Positions 25,149-33,911 of a stretch of DNA of 46,186 bases are shown here, one piece after another. A program made the translations under genes and the position numbers. The stretch is from Alphaproteobacteria bacterium (GTDB taxonomy: Bacteria; Pseudomonadota; Alphaproteobacteria; UBA9219). The stretch covers positions 1 to 46,186 of the forward strand of contig WREW01000008.1 in the NCBI GenBank assembly GCA_009779135.1, written 5' to 3'. The notes beneath the pieces are model-generated. The model did no database searches and had not been told where the DNA came from. It saw only the letters and a program-made list of their open reading frames with translations. Every line of letters starts with the position of its first letter. Position 1 is the first letter of the stretch.

Positions 25149-25574
25149 ATGAATAAAATAACTCGTTCAGTTATTGCAGCGACAGCCCTTTCTTTTGGCA
25201 CCGCCTTTCTGACTTCATGTTCTGATAACAAGGAAGAAGTCATAAAAAAAGATTTTATAAAATGCGCCAAAGAATCTGCCAACATTAACATCGCCTTAAT
25301 AGTGGAGCGTTTCTCTGGTGAAGGTATGTGTGTTAGAGAAGGCTCGCTTGACGACAGCACGGTTCGCTTTTTCTGTTTTGATGATTTATCTACTTTCAAG
25401 CTTTTTCGGAATCATGGGGGATATTTTAACAATAACCGGAGCCTGCTCCCTCCCAAAAGTTTCGATCAAGCGACAGCTATTGAGCAAGAGAAAATTAAAG
25501 TTTTAGAACGATGCGCCACACGCACAGGGTTTCCTTTGTGGCCGCAACAACCTGCGCAGCTTAAACCTCAATAA
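25149..25574 (+). CDS. Putative lipoprotein of unknown function, tandem paralog
   Basis: This is a 141-residue protein with a signal peptide and lipobox (AFLTSC, Cys at about 25), so it is probably a lipid-anchored periplasmic or outer-membrane protein. The mature part is homologous to the preceding 96-residue protein (KSFDQATAIEQEKIKVLERC then ATRTGFPLWP). Conserved Cys residues in FIKCA and ERCA occur in both. AGGGAGAAA lies before the ATG. Its 3' end overlaps the convergent MBL hydrolase gene by 14 bases. The function is unknown. Confidence 0.75.
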   Translation: MNKITRSVIAATALSFGTAFLTSCSDNKEEVIKKDFIKCAKESANINIALIVERFSGEGMCVREGSLDDSTVRFFCFDDLSTFKLFRNHGGYFNNNRSLLPPKSFDQATAIEQEKIKVLERCATRTGFPLWPQQPAQLKPQ

Positions 25575-26328
25575 CCAGACCGTCATAAGCAGGCTCGACA
25601 TGATCCGGAAGGTTGGCTTTTAGGGTTTCGTAATCCAGTGTTTGATTCATGTGGGTTAGATAGGCTTTTTGTGGTTTGATCCGCTCGATCCATTCTAAGG
25701 CTCGGTCAATATGCGCGTGGCTGTAGTGGGGCTTGTGCCGCACGGCGTCCACGATCCATATTTTGACGCCTTCGAGGATTTTAAAAGCATCTTCATCCAG
25801 CGCGTTGACGTCTGTGGAATAAGCAAAATCGTGAAAGCGATAGCCCATTGAACGCATATCGCCATGCTGCTGGTGAAAGGGCTGAATTGTCAGCGATCCC
25901 AATGTCAAAGGGCTGCCGTCAATCACATGCGCTTGCACCGCCGGAAGATAAAAGCGCTTTCCTTCTTCGTGATCTTCAAAAATATAGGCAAATTGCTGTT
26001 TCAGCACATCCATCGTTTCTTGATCGGCATAAAGCGGCACGGGTTTTCCTATCAGCCAGTTCAGCGAGCGGATATTATCAATTCCATGCACATGATCCGC
26101 GTGGGCATGCGTATAAAAAATAGCATCAAGCGTTTTAAGATTGACGTTCAAAAGCTGCTGGCGCATGTCCGGTGACGTATCGACAAGAACCTTGACATCT
26201 TCATGTTCCACAAGAATGGAGGAGCGTAAGCGGTTGTTTTTAGGATTTTTCGGATCGCAATCGCCCCAGTCATTGCCGATTAAAGGCACCCCCCCTGCTC
26301 CGCCGCATCCCAATATTGTAATTTTCAT
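25561..26328 (-). CDS. MBL-fold metallo-hydrolase (PhnP/RNase Z-like)
   Basis: This is a 255-residue metallo-beta-lactamase-fold hydrolase. The N-terminus MKITILGCGGAGGVPLIGNDW and the metal motif THAHADHVHG (about 73-82) place it in the phosphodiesterase-type group near PhnP and RNase Z. Further ligands occur in STDVNALDE and YLTHMNQTLDY. It is the last gene of holB-metG-tatD-MBL, an order common in alphaproteobacteria. Its start overlaps tatD by four bases. The substrate is unknown; a cyclic phosphodiester role is a family guess. Confidence 0.88.
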   Translation of the reverse strand: MKITILGCGGAGGVPLIGNDWGDCDPKNPKNNRLRSSILVEHEDVKVLVDTSPDMRQQLLNVNLKTLDAIFYTHAHADHVHGIDNIRSLNWLIGKPVPLYADQETMDVLKQQFAYIFEDHEEGKRFYLPAVQAHVIDGSPLTLGSLTIQPFHQQHGDMRSMGYRFHDFAYSTDVNALDEDAFKILEGVKIWIVDAVRHKPHYSHAHIDRALEWIERIKPQKAYLTHMNQTLDYETLKANLPDHVEPAYDGLVIEV

Positions 26329-27116
26329 GGGCGTTCTGCCTTTGTGAAGAGGTTAAAAAAATTATCCGTTGTGGCGCGCGCAATTTCATCTTCCGAAATA
26401 TTTTTGATTTTGGCAAGACAGGCGGCTGTGTGCGTGACGAAAGAAGGCTCACACAGCTTGCCGCGCAGGGGAACCGGCGCAAGATAAGGCGAATCTGTTT
26501 CAACCAAAAGCCGGTCAAGCGGGATGCCTGCAAAAATATCCCTAAGCTCCTGCGATTTTTCAAATGTAATCACGCCTGCGGCTGAGAAGTAAAAGCCGAT
26601 CTCAAGACCAAACTTTGCCAGAGAAGCTTGCGAGCTGAAACAGTGGAAAACGCCGCGAAGCCTGTCTTCATGCCCTGCCCTTTCCTCTTTTAAAATCCTC
26701 ATCGTGTCGTCTTCGGCCTGCCTTGAATGTATGACAAGCGGCAGGTTTGTGGCAATACAGGCGCGGATATGCGCGCGAAAGCTTTGTTCTTGCGCATCAC
26801 GCGGGGCGACATTTTTATGGAAATATTCCAGCCCCGTTTCGCCAAAACCTATAACTTTGGGATGGGCGGCAAGCGCGATCAGTTCTTCTGTCGTGATCTC
26901 CTGCCCTTTTTGCATGGCGTCATGCGGCTGGATTCCAAGACAGCAGTAAAGTTCCGGCGCGCTTTCCGCCATGGCGATCACTTTGGGAAAGTCAGGCTTT
27001 GAAATGCCGATGCACAGGATAACGCCCACATCGGCCTGTCTTGCGCGGGCAAGAATGTCGGGAAGTTGACGGCTTAGCGAAGGCGCATCCAAATGCGCAT
27101 GGCTGTCAACAAGCAT
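26325..27116 (-). CDS. tatD: TatD family metal-dependent deoxyribonuclease
   Basis: TatD is a 3'-5' exonuclease linked to DNA repair and quality control. The 263-residue product has VDSHAHLD at the start, GFGETGLEYF, LVIHSRQAEDD, GVFHCFSS and VETDSPYLAP, the full set of metal-binding and catalytic blocks. The start at 27116 lies one base after the metG stop; an upstream open frame to 27188 would lie inside metG. Confidence 0.94.
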   Translation of the reverse strand: MLVDSHAHLDAPSLSRQLPDILARARQADVGVILCIGISKPDFPKVIAMAESAPELYCCLGIQPHDAMQKGQEITTEELIALAAHPKVIGFGETGLEYFHKNVAPRDAQEQSFRAHIRACIATNLPLVIHSRQAEDDTMRILKEERAGHEDRLRGVFHCFSSQASLAKFGLEIGFYFSAAGVITFEKSQELRDIFAGIPLDRLLVETDSPYLAPVPLRGKLCEPSFVTHTAACLAKIKNISEDEIARATTDNFFNLFTKAERP

Positions 27117-27117
27117 C

Positions 27118-28668
27118 TTACTTTTCCTCTTTGGGCATATAGCGCGGGAAAATCCCGCTTGGCGCCGGCAAAATTGTGCCCGCGACAAGGGCGTCTTTTT
27201 CGCTCAAACAGGCAAAGTCACGCTTGTCTTTCGGCACGGAAAGCTGCGCGAGCATCTTGTCCATGGATTCCGGCATCACAGGCTGCAAAAGAATTGCGAT
27301 GCAACGCAAAGCCTCGGCCAGAACATAAAGGACTGTTGCCATGCGCTGGGAGTCCGTCTTTCTGAGCGCCCACGGCGCCTGCTCATCCACATAGCGGTTG
27401 CCGTCAGCGATCACGGCCCAGACATGTTCAAGCGCTTTGTGAAAAGCGAAAACATCAATTTCCTGCCACATCTGCGCAGCAAGGCCATAGGCTTTGGCCA
27501 GCAGGGCTTTATCGGAATCCGTAAACGCGCCCGCTTGCGGAACTTTGCCTTCGCAGTTTTTTGCGATCATGGACAAGGAGCGCTGCGCAAGATTGCCAAG
27601 GTCGTTGGCAAGATCGCTGTTGATGCGCTCGGCCACCTTTTCGTCCCACATATCGCCATCATGCATGTAAGAAAAATCGCGCAGTAAAAAATAGCGTATT
27701 TGATCAAGGCCGAATTTTGCTACCGCGTCATTCGGCGCAATAACATTGCCCACGGATTTGGACATTTTTTCGCCGTGGTTGAGAATATGCCCGTGTCCTG
27801 CGATCACTTTGGGCAACGGCAGGCCTGTGGCCATCAAAAAGGCCGGCCAGTATATGGCGTGGAAACGTAAAATATCCTTGCCGATAATATGCACATCAGC
27901 GGGCCAGAAAGCCTTCATCAGACTCCCTTCGCTTTCATCGGGATATTCAAGCGCGGTGATGTAATTGGACAAGGCATCAACCCACACATACATCACATGC
28001 TCCGGCGCGTCCGGCACGGGAACGCCCCATTTGAAAGTCGTGCGCGAAACCGAAAGATCACGAAGGCCGCTTTTGACAAAATTATAAACCTCATTAAACC
28101 GCGAGCGGGGCTGGATAAAGGAAGGCGTGCTGTCATAAAGCGCCAAAAGCCTGTCCTGATATTTTGAAAGGCTGAAAAAATAACTTTCTTCTTCCATCCA
28201 CTCGACCGGCGCGCCGGAGGGGGCGAGTTTTTGTCCCGCAGGCGATGTTGTCAGCTCACCCTCATCAAAGTAAGCTTCATCACGCACGGAATACCAGCCG
28301 GAATATTTTCCGAGATAAATATCGCCGTTTTCCTGCAGGCGGCGCCAGAAATCCTGCGCGCGCTTGATATGGCGCGGCTCGGTCGTGCGGATAAAATCAT
28401 CAAAGGATATGCCAAGACGTTCATAAAGATCTTTGAACTGCGCGGAAATGCGGTTCACAAGCTCCTGCGGCGAGACGCCGCGTTTGGCGGCTTCGCGCTC
28501 ATTCTTCTGGCCGTGTTCGTCCATGCCGGTTTGAAAACGGACATTATAACCGTCAAGCCTTTTAAAGCGCGCCAGCACATCGCCGATAATCACTTCATAG
28601 GCGTGGCCTATATGAGGTTCGCCATTGGCGTAAGGAATTGCACAAGTAACATAGTAATTCTTTTTCAT
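27118..28668 (-). CDS. metG: Methionyl-tRNA synthetase
   Basis: MetRS charges tRNA-Met. The 516-residue product has the class I signatures PHIGHAYE near 17-24 and GEKMSKSVGN near 300. The connective peptide reads GWYSVRDEAYFDEGELT, without zinc-binding cysteines, so this is the short zinc-free form. No C-terminal tRNA-binding dimerisation domain is present. It overlaps holB by four bases and runs into tatD. Confidence 0.96.
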   Translation of the reverse strand: MKKNYYVTCAIPYANGEPHIGHAYEVIIGDVLARFKRLDGYNVRFQTGMDEHGQKNEREAAKRGVSPQELVNRISAQFKDLYERLGISFDDFIRTTEPRHIKRAQDFWRRLQENGDIYLGKYSGWYSVRDEAYFDEGELTTSPAGQKLAPSGAPVEWMEEESYFFSLSKYQDRLLALYDSTPSFIQPRSRFNEVYNFVKSGLRDLSVSRTTFKWGVPVPDAPEHVMYVWVDALSNYITALEYPDESEGSLMKAFWPADVHIIGKDILRFHAIYWPAFLMATGLPLPKVIAGHGHILNHGEKMSKSVGNVIAPNDAVAKFGLDQIRYFLLRDFSYMHDGDMWDEKVAERINSDLANDLGNLAQRSLSMIAKNCEGKVPQAGAFTDSDKALLAKAYGLAAQMWQEIDVFAFHKALEHVWAVIADGNRYVDEQAPWALRKTDSQRMATVLYVLAEALRCIAILLQPVMPESMDKMLAQLSVPKDKRDFACLSEKDALVAGTILPAPSGIFPRYMPKEEK

Positions 28669-29693
28669 GCCTGTTCTTTCATTTTTTGACTGAGGGTTGT
28701 CAGCGCATGGATAAAGGCAAGCCTGCTGTCAAGATTGCCTGTTTTTGCCGCCGAAAAAATACCGCTTACATCTTCCCATGCTTCCATGGCGCGATCAAGC
28801 GGGCAAGCAAAGAAAAACCCAAAGCGATTTTCCCGCTCTTGCGCCATGGAGGTGATGGAATCGGATAAAGCTTCAAGAAAAAGCGTTGAAAGCGCCTCAA
28901 AAGCAGCCCCCTGCTCTTTCCGCGCAAGCTTGTCGGCAAGCGCATGAAGCCGCGCCATATCAAGCGCGGGCATGGGCTTTAGAATGTTCAAAAGCTCCTC
29001 AAAAAGATCCAAGGCCTTGGTTTGCAGCAAGCTTAGCGCCCTGCCCGCGCTGCCGCCTGCAAAGCGCAGAAGTTTCTCTGCATCCACGCCTTCAAGCGCG
29101 TTGGGGTCAAGGCGCGTCAGAATTGTTTTAACCTGACCGGCAGATAAAGGTTCAAGCGGCAAAAGGCGGCAGCGCGATCTTATGGTCGGCAAAAGCGCGC
29201 CTGCTGTTGTGGCTGTTAAAAACAAAACCGTATGCGAGGGCGGCTCCTCAATCAGTTTAAGAATTGCGTTCTGGCCGTTGACGTTCATTGTATGCACTTC
29301 GTCAAGCAGCGCCACGCGCCCGAAAGAATAGACGGACGTCATCGTCAGAAAAGGCGCAAGGCTTCGCGCTTGCTCGACCGAAATCATCGCGCGGCGCAGA
29401 TCTGTTTTCTCATCCCTTAATCTTTGCAGCACAAAAAAATCGGGGTGCGATCCGGCGCGCACTAGGCGGGCGGCCTGATTTTCGGGATCAAAATGCTCAA
29501 AACTGTTGGCGCCGCCCGAAAGAATCATATGCGCGGCGTGGTAAGCCAAAGTTGCCTTACCTATCCCTTGAGGCCCCGTCAGCAGCCAAGCATGATGCAT
29601 CCGGCCACTTTTAAAGGCCTGAGCAATCTGCTCTTTGGCAGAATCATGACCTGTGACGGCCTGACTTTGCGAGGGTTCAAACGGGTCTGTCAT
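28665..29693 (-). CDS. holB: DNA polymerase III subunit delta'
   Basis: HolB is a clamp-loader subunit. The 342-residue AAA-type protein has GPQGIGKATLA (about 40-50), the LLDEVHTMNVNGQNAILKLI segment with Asp-Glu, EEPPSHTVLFLTAT, and the arginine block TIRSRCRLLPLEPL. The zinc-binding cysteine cluster of the E. coli subunit is not visible, as in many alphaproteobacteria. tmk often precedes holB in this operon; here holB is the first gene and faces the outer-membrane protein gene across 78 bases. Confidence 0.92.
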   Translation of the reverse strand: MTDPFEPSQSQAVTGHDSAKEQIAQAFKSGRMHHAWLLTGPQGIGKATLAYHAAHMILSGGANSFEHFDPENQAARLVRAGSHPDFFVLQRLRDEKTDLRRAMISVEQARSLAPFLTMTSVYSFGRVALLDEVHTMNVNGQNAILKLIEEPPSHTVLFLTATTAGALLPTIRSRCRLLPLEPLSAGQVKTILTRLDPNALEGVDAEKLLRFAGGSAGRALSLLQTKALDLFEELLNILKPMPALDMARLHALADKLARKEQGAAFEALSTLFLEALSDSITSMAQERENRFGFFFACPLDRAMEAWEDVSGIFSAAKTGNLDSRLAFIHALTTLSQKMKEQA

Positions 29694-29771
29694 GGTTTTT
29701 TATAGCATATTCTTGCTTCGCCGCTAATCATATCGTATGGTGAAATATCACATTTTTCTATGAGGGATTCG

Positions 29772-30662
29772 ATGATAAAAAAAGCTCTGGGCGCTCTGGC
29801 GCTGCTCGGTTTTGCCAGCCTGCCGGTTCCGGCCTTGGCGCAGCATGGTCACTATCTGACCGGTCTTGAGGGCATCCGCGCCGGAAGCCTGCCGACCAAT
29901 CAAGGCGCTTATTGGAAGATGTATAATGCTTTTTACAATGCCAGCACATGGAAAGATAATGACGGCAACAGCGCGGCGGGAAAAAATGATCTTAGCATTT
30001 ACGCCCTTGTGAACCGCTTTGGTTATGTGAGCTCCATGCAGCTTTGGGGCGGCAATGTTGCTTTTTCGGTTAATATTCCCCTGCAATATACAAGCAATAA
30101 CAAAGGCGGCACTAAGGCCAGCCGCTTTGACCTCGCCGACCCTTCTATTGAGCCGTTTGTGGTGGTCTGGAATGATCTTCAATATGACGCTCTGGCGGGC
30201 CTTGGGATTTACTTTCCCGCCGGCAATTTTGATGAAACCAAAATCGCTTCAGCCGGACGCGGTTTCTGGACGGTTATGCTGTCCGGCGGCGGCACTTATT
30301 ATTTTGACAATGACAGGATGTGGACGGCCTCAGCCATCGGGCGGTATGAGTTTAATACCAAGCAAAAACGCACAAAAATCACGCCCGGAGATGATTTCCA
30401 TATTGAATGGAGCCTTGCCAAAAAGTTCGATAATAATTGGGAACTCGGCGCCACAGGCTATGCACACTGGCAGGTTACAAGGGACAGCGGCCCCAGCGCT
30501 TTCAGGAAAAAGGAGCGCGCTTATGCCTTGGGGCCCGAGGTTATCTTCAGAGCTGTTCCTCATCTTCATCTTGATCTCTCTCTGCGCTCACAGTGGGAGT
30601 TTGCAAGCCGCAACGCGCATGAGGGGAATCTGACGACTTTAACGCTGATTAAGGCGTTCTAA
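29772..30662 (+). CDS. Outer-membrane beta-barrel protein, SphA / phenol MetA-pathway family
   Basis: This is a 296-residue exported protein with a signal peptide ending in PALAQ. HGHYLTGLEGIRAGSLP follows, typical of the SphA-like / phenol-degradation meta-pathway family of presumed outer-membrane channels. The rest alternates short amphipathic strands (for example GFWTVMLSGGGTYYF, WTASAIGRYEFNTKQK) and ends in Phe, as barrels do. GAGGG precedes the ATG at 29772. The transported substrate is unknown. Its 3' end overlaps convergent wrbA by 24 bases. Confidence 0.8.
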   Translation: MIKKALGALALLGFASLPVPALAQHGHYLTGLEGIRAGSLPTNQGAYWKMYNAFYNASTWKDNDGNSAAGKNDLSIYALVNRFGYVSSMQLWGGNVAFSVNIPLQYTSNNKGGTKASRFDLADPSIEPFVVVWNDLQYDALAGLGIYFPAGNFDETKIASAGRGFWTVMLSGGGTYYFDNDRMWTASAIGRYEFNTKQKRTKITPGDDFHIEWSLAKKFDNNWELGATGYAHWQVTRDSGPSAFRKKERAYALGPEVIFRAVPHLHLDLSLRSQWEFASRNAHEGNLTTLTLIKAF

Positions 30663-31208
30663 AAACCGCGCGATGCGCTGACCTAACAAGGCGGCGGTTT
30701 CGCGGTCGGAGGGAGGCGGCGCTTCATCGGGGCCTTGATCGTTGTTGGCCTGAGTCATGGCGCCCGCAAAACTTCCAAGCCTGTTGATGTCGTTGATCGA
30801 GCCTTTGGAGGTATTGTTCCCGGGCAGAATCCCAAGACCGACCCAGATCATGCCGTGCTGCATGGCAAAGGTCATCAGCTCGATCAAAGAGACCATCTTG
30901 GCGCCGTTTTGTGAGCTGGAGTTGGTAAAGCCGCCCGCAATTTTATCCTTCCAAGCCTCCTGCGCCCAAAGTTTGGAGCTGCTTTCCATAAAGACTTTAA
31001 ACGGCGCGGCAAGGCTTCCCATATAAGTGGGCGCGCCGAAGATGATGGCATCGGCTGCGTTGAGGATCTCCCATTTGTTTTCGATTTCGTCGGTTTTGAT
31101 GAGATCAACCTGCGTGCCTTCAACGCGCAAAGCGCCCTGCCGCACGGAATCGGCCACTTTGGCCGTGTGGCCATAGCCCGAATAGTAAACAACAACGATT
31201 TTTTTCAT
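30639..31208 (-). CDS. wrbA: WrbA-like NAD(P)H:quinone oxidoreductase
   Basis: This is a 189-residue flavodoxin-fold protein of the WrbA family, which reduces quinones by two electrons with FMN. YYSGYGHTAKVADSV near the N-terminus is the FMN phosphate loop. FGAPTYMGSLAAPFKVFME, GGFTNSSSQNG and NDINRLGSFAGAM with QANNDQGP are further FMN-binding blocks. GGGAG lies about ten bases before the ATG at 31208. The sequence is somewhat divergent from E. coli WrbA, so substrate details are uncertain. Confidence 0.87.
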   Translation of the reverse strand: MKKIVVVYYSGYGHTAKVADSVRQGALRVEGTQVDLIKTDEIENKWEILNAADAIIFGAPTYMGSLAAPFKVFMESSSKLWAQEAWKDKIAGGFTNSSSQNGAKMVSLIELMTFAMQHGMIWVGLGILPGNNTSKGSINDINRLGSFAGAMTQANNDQGPDEAPPPSDRETAALLGQRIARFLERLNQR

Positions 31209-31317
31209 GGTGTTTTTCTCCCGCATACAAGGATATTTTTGGGGTTTATTCTACACCAAAATAAAAAACCATAAAGCCTTCTTGGTTCTTTTTGCCGTTT
31301 ATGGTAGTAAAAAAGTC

Positions 31318-31773
31318 ATGACGGAATATGATCGCACCCTACGGCAGATTGACAAGATTCTGGCGCTTGTCGATTCAGATCAAGACGGCGAAGCGCTGAG
31401 CGCTCTGCGCGTGGCGCGGCGTATGATGGCGACCCAAGGCATCAGTTTTACGGATTTAATCGGACAGGCCAAACGCGGACGGCTTATATCCCTGCGCGGT
31501 TTGTTTTCGGATAATATCCGCAGGTTTGAAGAAGAAATTGACGCGCTCCATCAGGAGATCAACGCGCTGAATGGTGAAAAAGCCCTGCTTGAGCTGAGAA
31601 TAACGCAGCAGGAAAATGAAACGCAGCGCTGGAAAGATATTGCGCGCGAGTCCGCCGATAAACTCTGGGATATCGGAAGCCTTGCGCATGCGCAAGCTGT
31701 GCTCGAGCTGGAAACCGCGCAGCTTGAAAAACCGAAAGCCAAGTCCCGTCAACGCCGCCGCGCCGCAGGGTGA
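31318..31773 (+). CDS. Coiled-coil protein of unknown function with DUF2786-like N-terminus
   Basis: This is a 151-residue protein. Residues 1-~40 (YDRTLRQIDKILALVDSDQD then EALSALRVARRMM) resemble the helical DUF2786-type segment. Residues ~60-140 form a heptad-rich coiled coil (RRFEEEIDALHQEINALNGE onward), and the end is basic (KSRQRRRAAG). The start at 31318 gives this N-terminus; the open frame upstream to 31207 reads as non-protein. Its TGA overlaps the first possible start of the next gene. The function is unknown; the basic tail could bind nucleic acid. Confidence 0.7.
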   Translation: MTEYDRTLRQIDKILALVDSDQDGEALSALRVARRMMATQGISFTDLIGQAKRGRLISLRGLFSDNIRRFEEEIDALHQEINALNGEKALLELRITQQENETQRWKDIARESADKLWDIGSLAHAQAVLELETAQLEKPKAKSRQRRRAAG

Positions 31774-31778
31774 TGCCT

Positions 31779-32285
31779 ATGAATGAGCTTAACTGGATCG
31801 AAGTGCTGACCGAGGCCTACCCGTCCAATTTCTGGTTTATTCCTGCGCTTGTTTTGCTGATTTTGGGCGGAACGGCGCTTGTGGATGCGCGCACGGGGCG
31901 CGTTCCGGATCTTCCTCTTTTCACCGGCACGGTCGTGGCGCTGGCCTGCTTTGCGTGGGAAGAAGGCATGAAGGCGATGGGTATTCGCTTTGTGATTATT
32001 GTGCTGACGATTTTTGTTTTGTGGTTTGTCAATTATCTTTATTTCCGCGCCACAAAACGCGATGGGCTGGGCTTTGGCGATGCCAAATGGTCGGGGCTGG
32101 CTGTGGCCGCTTTTTCCGTTACGACTGTGATTTGGACTTGGGTGATCGCTGCGCTTTCGGGCCTTTTGTGGCTGGCCGTTTTAAAGCGCAAACGCGGCAT
32201 TCCTTTTAAACAGCGCGCCATCCACTTTGCCCCGTTTCTTTTCTTCGGGCTTTTGGCGGTGCTTGCGTTCAGGCTGTTTTCTTAG
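31779..32285 (+). CDS. Prepilin-type peptidase (A24 family, CpaA/TadV-like)
   Basis: This is a 168-residue polytopic inner-membrane aspartyl protease of the A24 family, which cleaves leader peptides of type IV pilins. The two catalytic aspartates are visible in ALVDARTGRVPD and in GLGFGDAKW (the GxGD motif). There is no N-terminal methylase domain, as in CpaA/TadV. GTG 31770, ATG 31773 and ATG 31779 are all possible starts; AGGG spacing favours 31779. No pilin or Tad secretion genes are present. It overlaps convergent secF by 17 bases. Confidence 0.85.
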   Translation: MNELNWIEVLTEAYPSNFWFIPALVLLILGGTALVDARTGRVPDLPLFTGTVVALACFAWEEGMKAMGIRFVIIVLTIFVLWFVNYLYFRATKRDGLGFGDAKWSGLAVAAFSVTTVIWTWVIAALSGLLWLAVLKRKRGIPFKQRAIHFAPFLFFGLLAVLAFRLFS

Positions 32286-33189
32286 CGAGTTTTCCCTGTT
32301 CAACGCGGCGCAAGGGCGGCATGTAAAGCAGCATGGAAGCCGCCACATAAACGGAAGAAAAAGTTCCGACGGTAATGCCCCAGCATAAGGCGAGCGAAAA
32401 GTTCCACAAGGTTTCGCCGCCAAAAACCAGCAGCGGGAGCAAAGCAATCATCGTCGTCACGCCCGTCATCACAGTACGCGAAAGCGTTTGATTGACGGCC
32501 ATATTGATGGTTTTGGACAGATCATCCGTTTTCTGTCGCCGTAACATCTCACGAATACGGTCAAACACCACAACGGTGTCGTTGGTGGAATAGCCCGCCA
32601 AAGTCAGCAGCGCCGCCACAGAGGTCAGATTAAAATCAAGCTGCAAAACCGAATAAAGTCCGATCGTCACCAAAACATCGTGCAGCGTGGCAAGGAAAAT
32701 TGCGATGCCGAACTGCCATTCAAACCGCATCGCCACATAAGCGCCAATGGCTAAAACCGCAAAGAAAGTCGCCATCAGGCCCGCGTGGAAAAGCTCCCGC
32801 CCCACGGTGGGGCCGACCACTTCGACACGGCGATAATCATAGCCCTGCCCCATTTTTTCACGCACCAGCTGGACGGCGCGTTGCTGCTCTTCCTCGCCCC
32901 CCTCCTGCCTTTGCAGGCGAATCATGACGCCCGTTCCATCGTCAAAAGATTGAAGCATCACCTCGCCAAGATGGAGCGCCGTAAGATCGCTGCGCAGCAC
33001 GCCGACATCAATCACATGCGGGGCCTTGGCTTCGACCAAAATGCCGCCTTTAAAGTCAATACCAAGGTTTAAGCCGCTGATAAATAAGGAGATAACCGTC
33101 ACGACCATGAGAAATAGCGTAAATCCAAAAGCCCACCAGCGTTTACCTACAAAATCGATTTTCGTATCTTCCGGAACAAGACGTAACAT
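32269..33189 (-). CDS. secF: Protein translocase subunit SecF
   Basis: SecF works with SecD to drive late steps of Sec export with the proton motive force. The 306-residue product has six membrane spans. GLNLGIDFKGGILVEAK lies in the periplasmic P1 head, and VGPTVGRELFHAGL, TLHDVLVTIGLYSVL, LTLAGYSTNDTVVVFDRIRE and QTLSRTVMTGVTTMIALLPL follow. SecD normally lies directly upstream, but here upstream DNA is a 161-base gap and a divergent deaminase gene, so secD must be elsewhere. Confidence 0.95.
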   Translation of the reverse strand: MLRLVPEDTKIDFVGKRWWAFGFTLFLMVVTVISLFISGLNLGIDFKGGILVEAKAPHVIDVGVLRSDLTALHLGEVMLQSFDDGTGVMIRLQRQEGGEEEQQRAVQLVREKMGQGYDYRRVEVVGPTVGRELFHAGLMATFFAVLAIGAYVAMRFEWQFGIAIFLATLHDVLVTIGLYSVLQLDFNLTSVAALLTLAGYSTNDTVVVFDRIREMLRRQKTDDLSKTINMAVNQTLSRTVMTGVTTMIALLPLLVFGGETLWNFSLALCWGITVGTFSSVYVAASMLLYMPPLRRVEQGKLAKKTA

Positions 33190-33350
33190 GAGACAGATTC
33201 CCTAAAACCGGTTCAAGAGGAGGCCAACATAGCCTTGTTTAATGATTTTGTAAAACCCTCGAAAATGACAAAAAAATGGTAGGCCGCCGTGAAGGGATTA
33301 TGTTATATAAGCGGCCGGTCTTTTATACCTCTTTTATTTAAGGATTTTCG

Positions 33351-33908
33351 ATGTCTCACATCCCATCGCCTGAAGATGAACGCGCAACGCATCATAACTG
33401 GCTTATCAAAGCCTCGGCGCTGGCGCATGCGCCGGTCGAGGAAGGGGGAAGCCCTCACCCTTCCGTTAAGGTAGGCGCTATTATTGTGGATTCTCAAAAT
33501 CAGGCTCTGGGACAGGCTTCCAACGGCTTTGCGCCCGGGGTTGATGGTAACCGCGTTGAGAGGTTTGACAACGGCCTGCGCTCGCTCTGGATCAACTGTT
33601 CCGAGCAGATGGCTCTGGCGCAGGTTTCAAGTTACGGCTACGCCCTTAAAGGGGCAAAAATCTATGTGACGCTGGAGCCCTGCGCCATATGCGCCGGCCT
33701 GCTTGTGGCGTCCGGTATTCAAGAGGTTATTGTGCCTTTAAGCTCACGCCGCTTTTATGCGCAGCTTAAAGACAAATGGAAAACAAGCATTGAAATCGGC
33801 ACAACCAAGCTTACCGAAGCCGGCGTAAAAATCACCATGGTTGATATGCAGGACGTTAAGGGCTTTCTGCCGCCTGATAAGTCTTTTCCTAACCCGAGTT
33901 GCGGGTAG
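33351..33908 (+). CDS. Cytidine/deoxycytidylate deaminase family protein
   Basis: This is a 185-residue zinc-dependent deaminase. SVKVGAIIVDSQNQALGQAS is the family's core strand. The zinc motif reads NCSEQMALAQ (Cys-x-Glu in place of His-Ala-Glu) with LEPCAICAGLL supplying two more Cys ligands. The Cys form of the first ligand is known in cytidine deaminases, while the overall length and the HPSVKVG block recall dCMP deaminases. AAGGA precedes the ATG. The substrate is uncertain. The stop lies three bases from the end of the convergent chemoreceptor gene. Confidence 0.85.
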   Translation: MSHIPSPEDERATHHNWLIKASALAHAPVEEGGSPHPSVKVGAIIVDSQNQALGQASNGFAPGVDGNRVERFDNGLRSLWINCSEQMALAQVSSYGYALKGAKIYVTLEPCAICAGLLVASGIQEVIVPLSSRRFYAQLKDKWKTSIEIGTTKLTEAGVKITMVDMQDVKGFLPPDKSFPNPSCG

Positions 33909-33911
33909 CCC

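Noticed and set aside
33282-33320. A GGCCGC/GCGGCC hairpin with TCTTTT before the deaminase gene, as an attenuator
   Set aside because: The loop is over 20 bases and no leader peptide is seen; the evidence is too weak.
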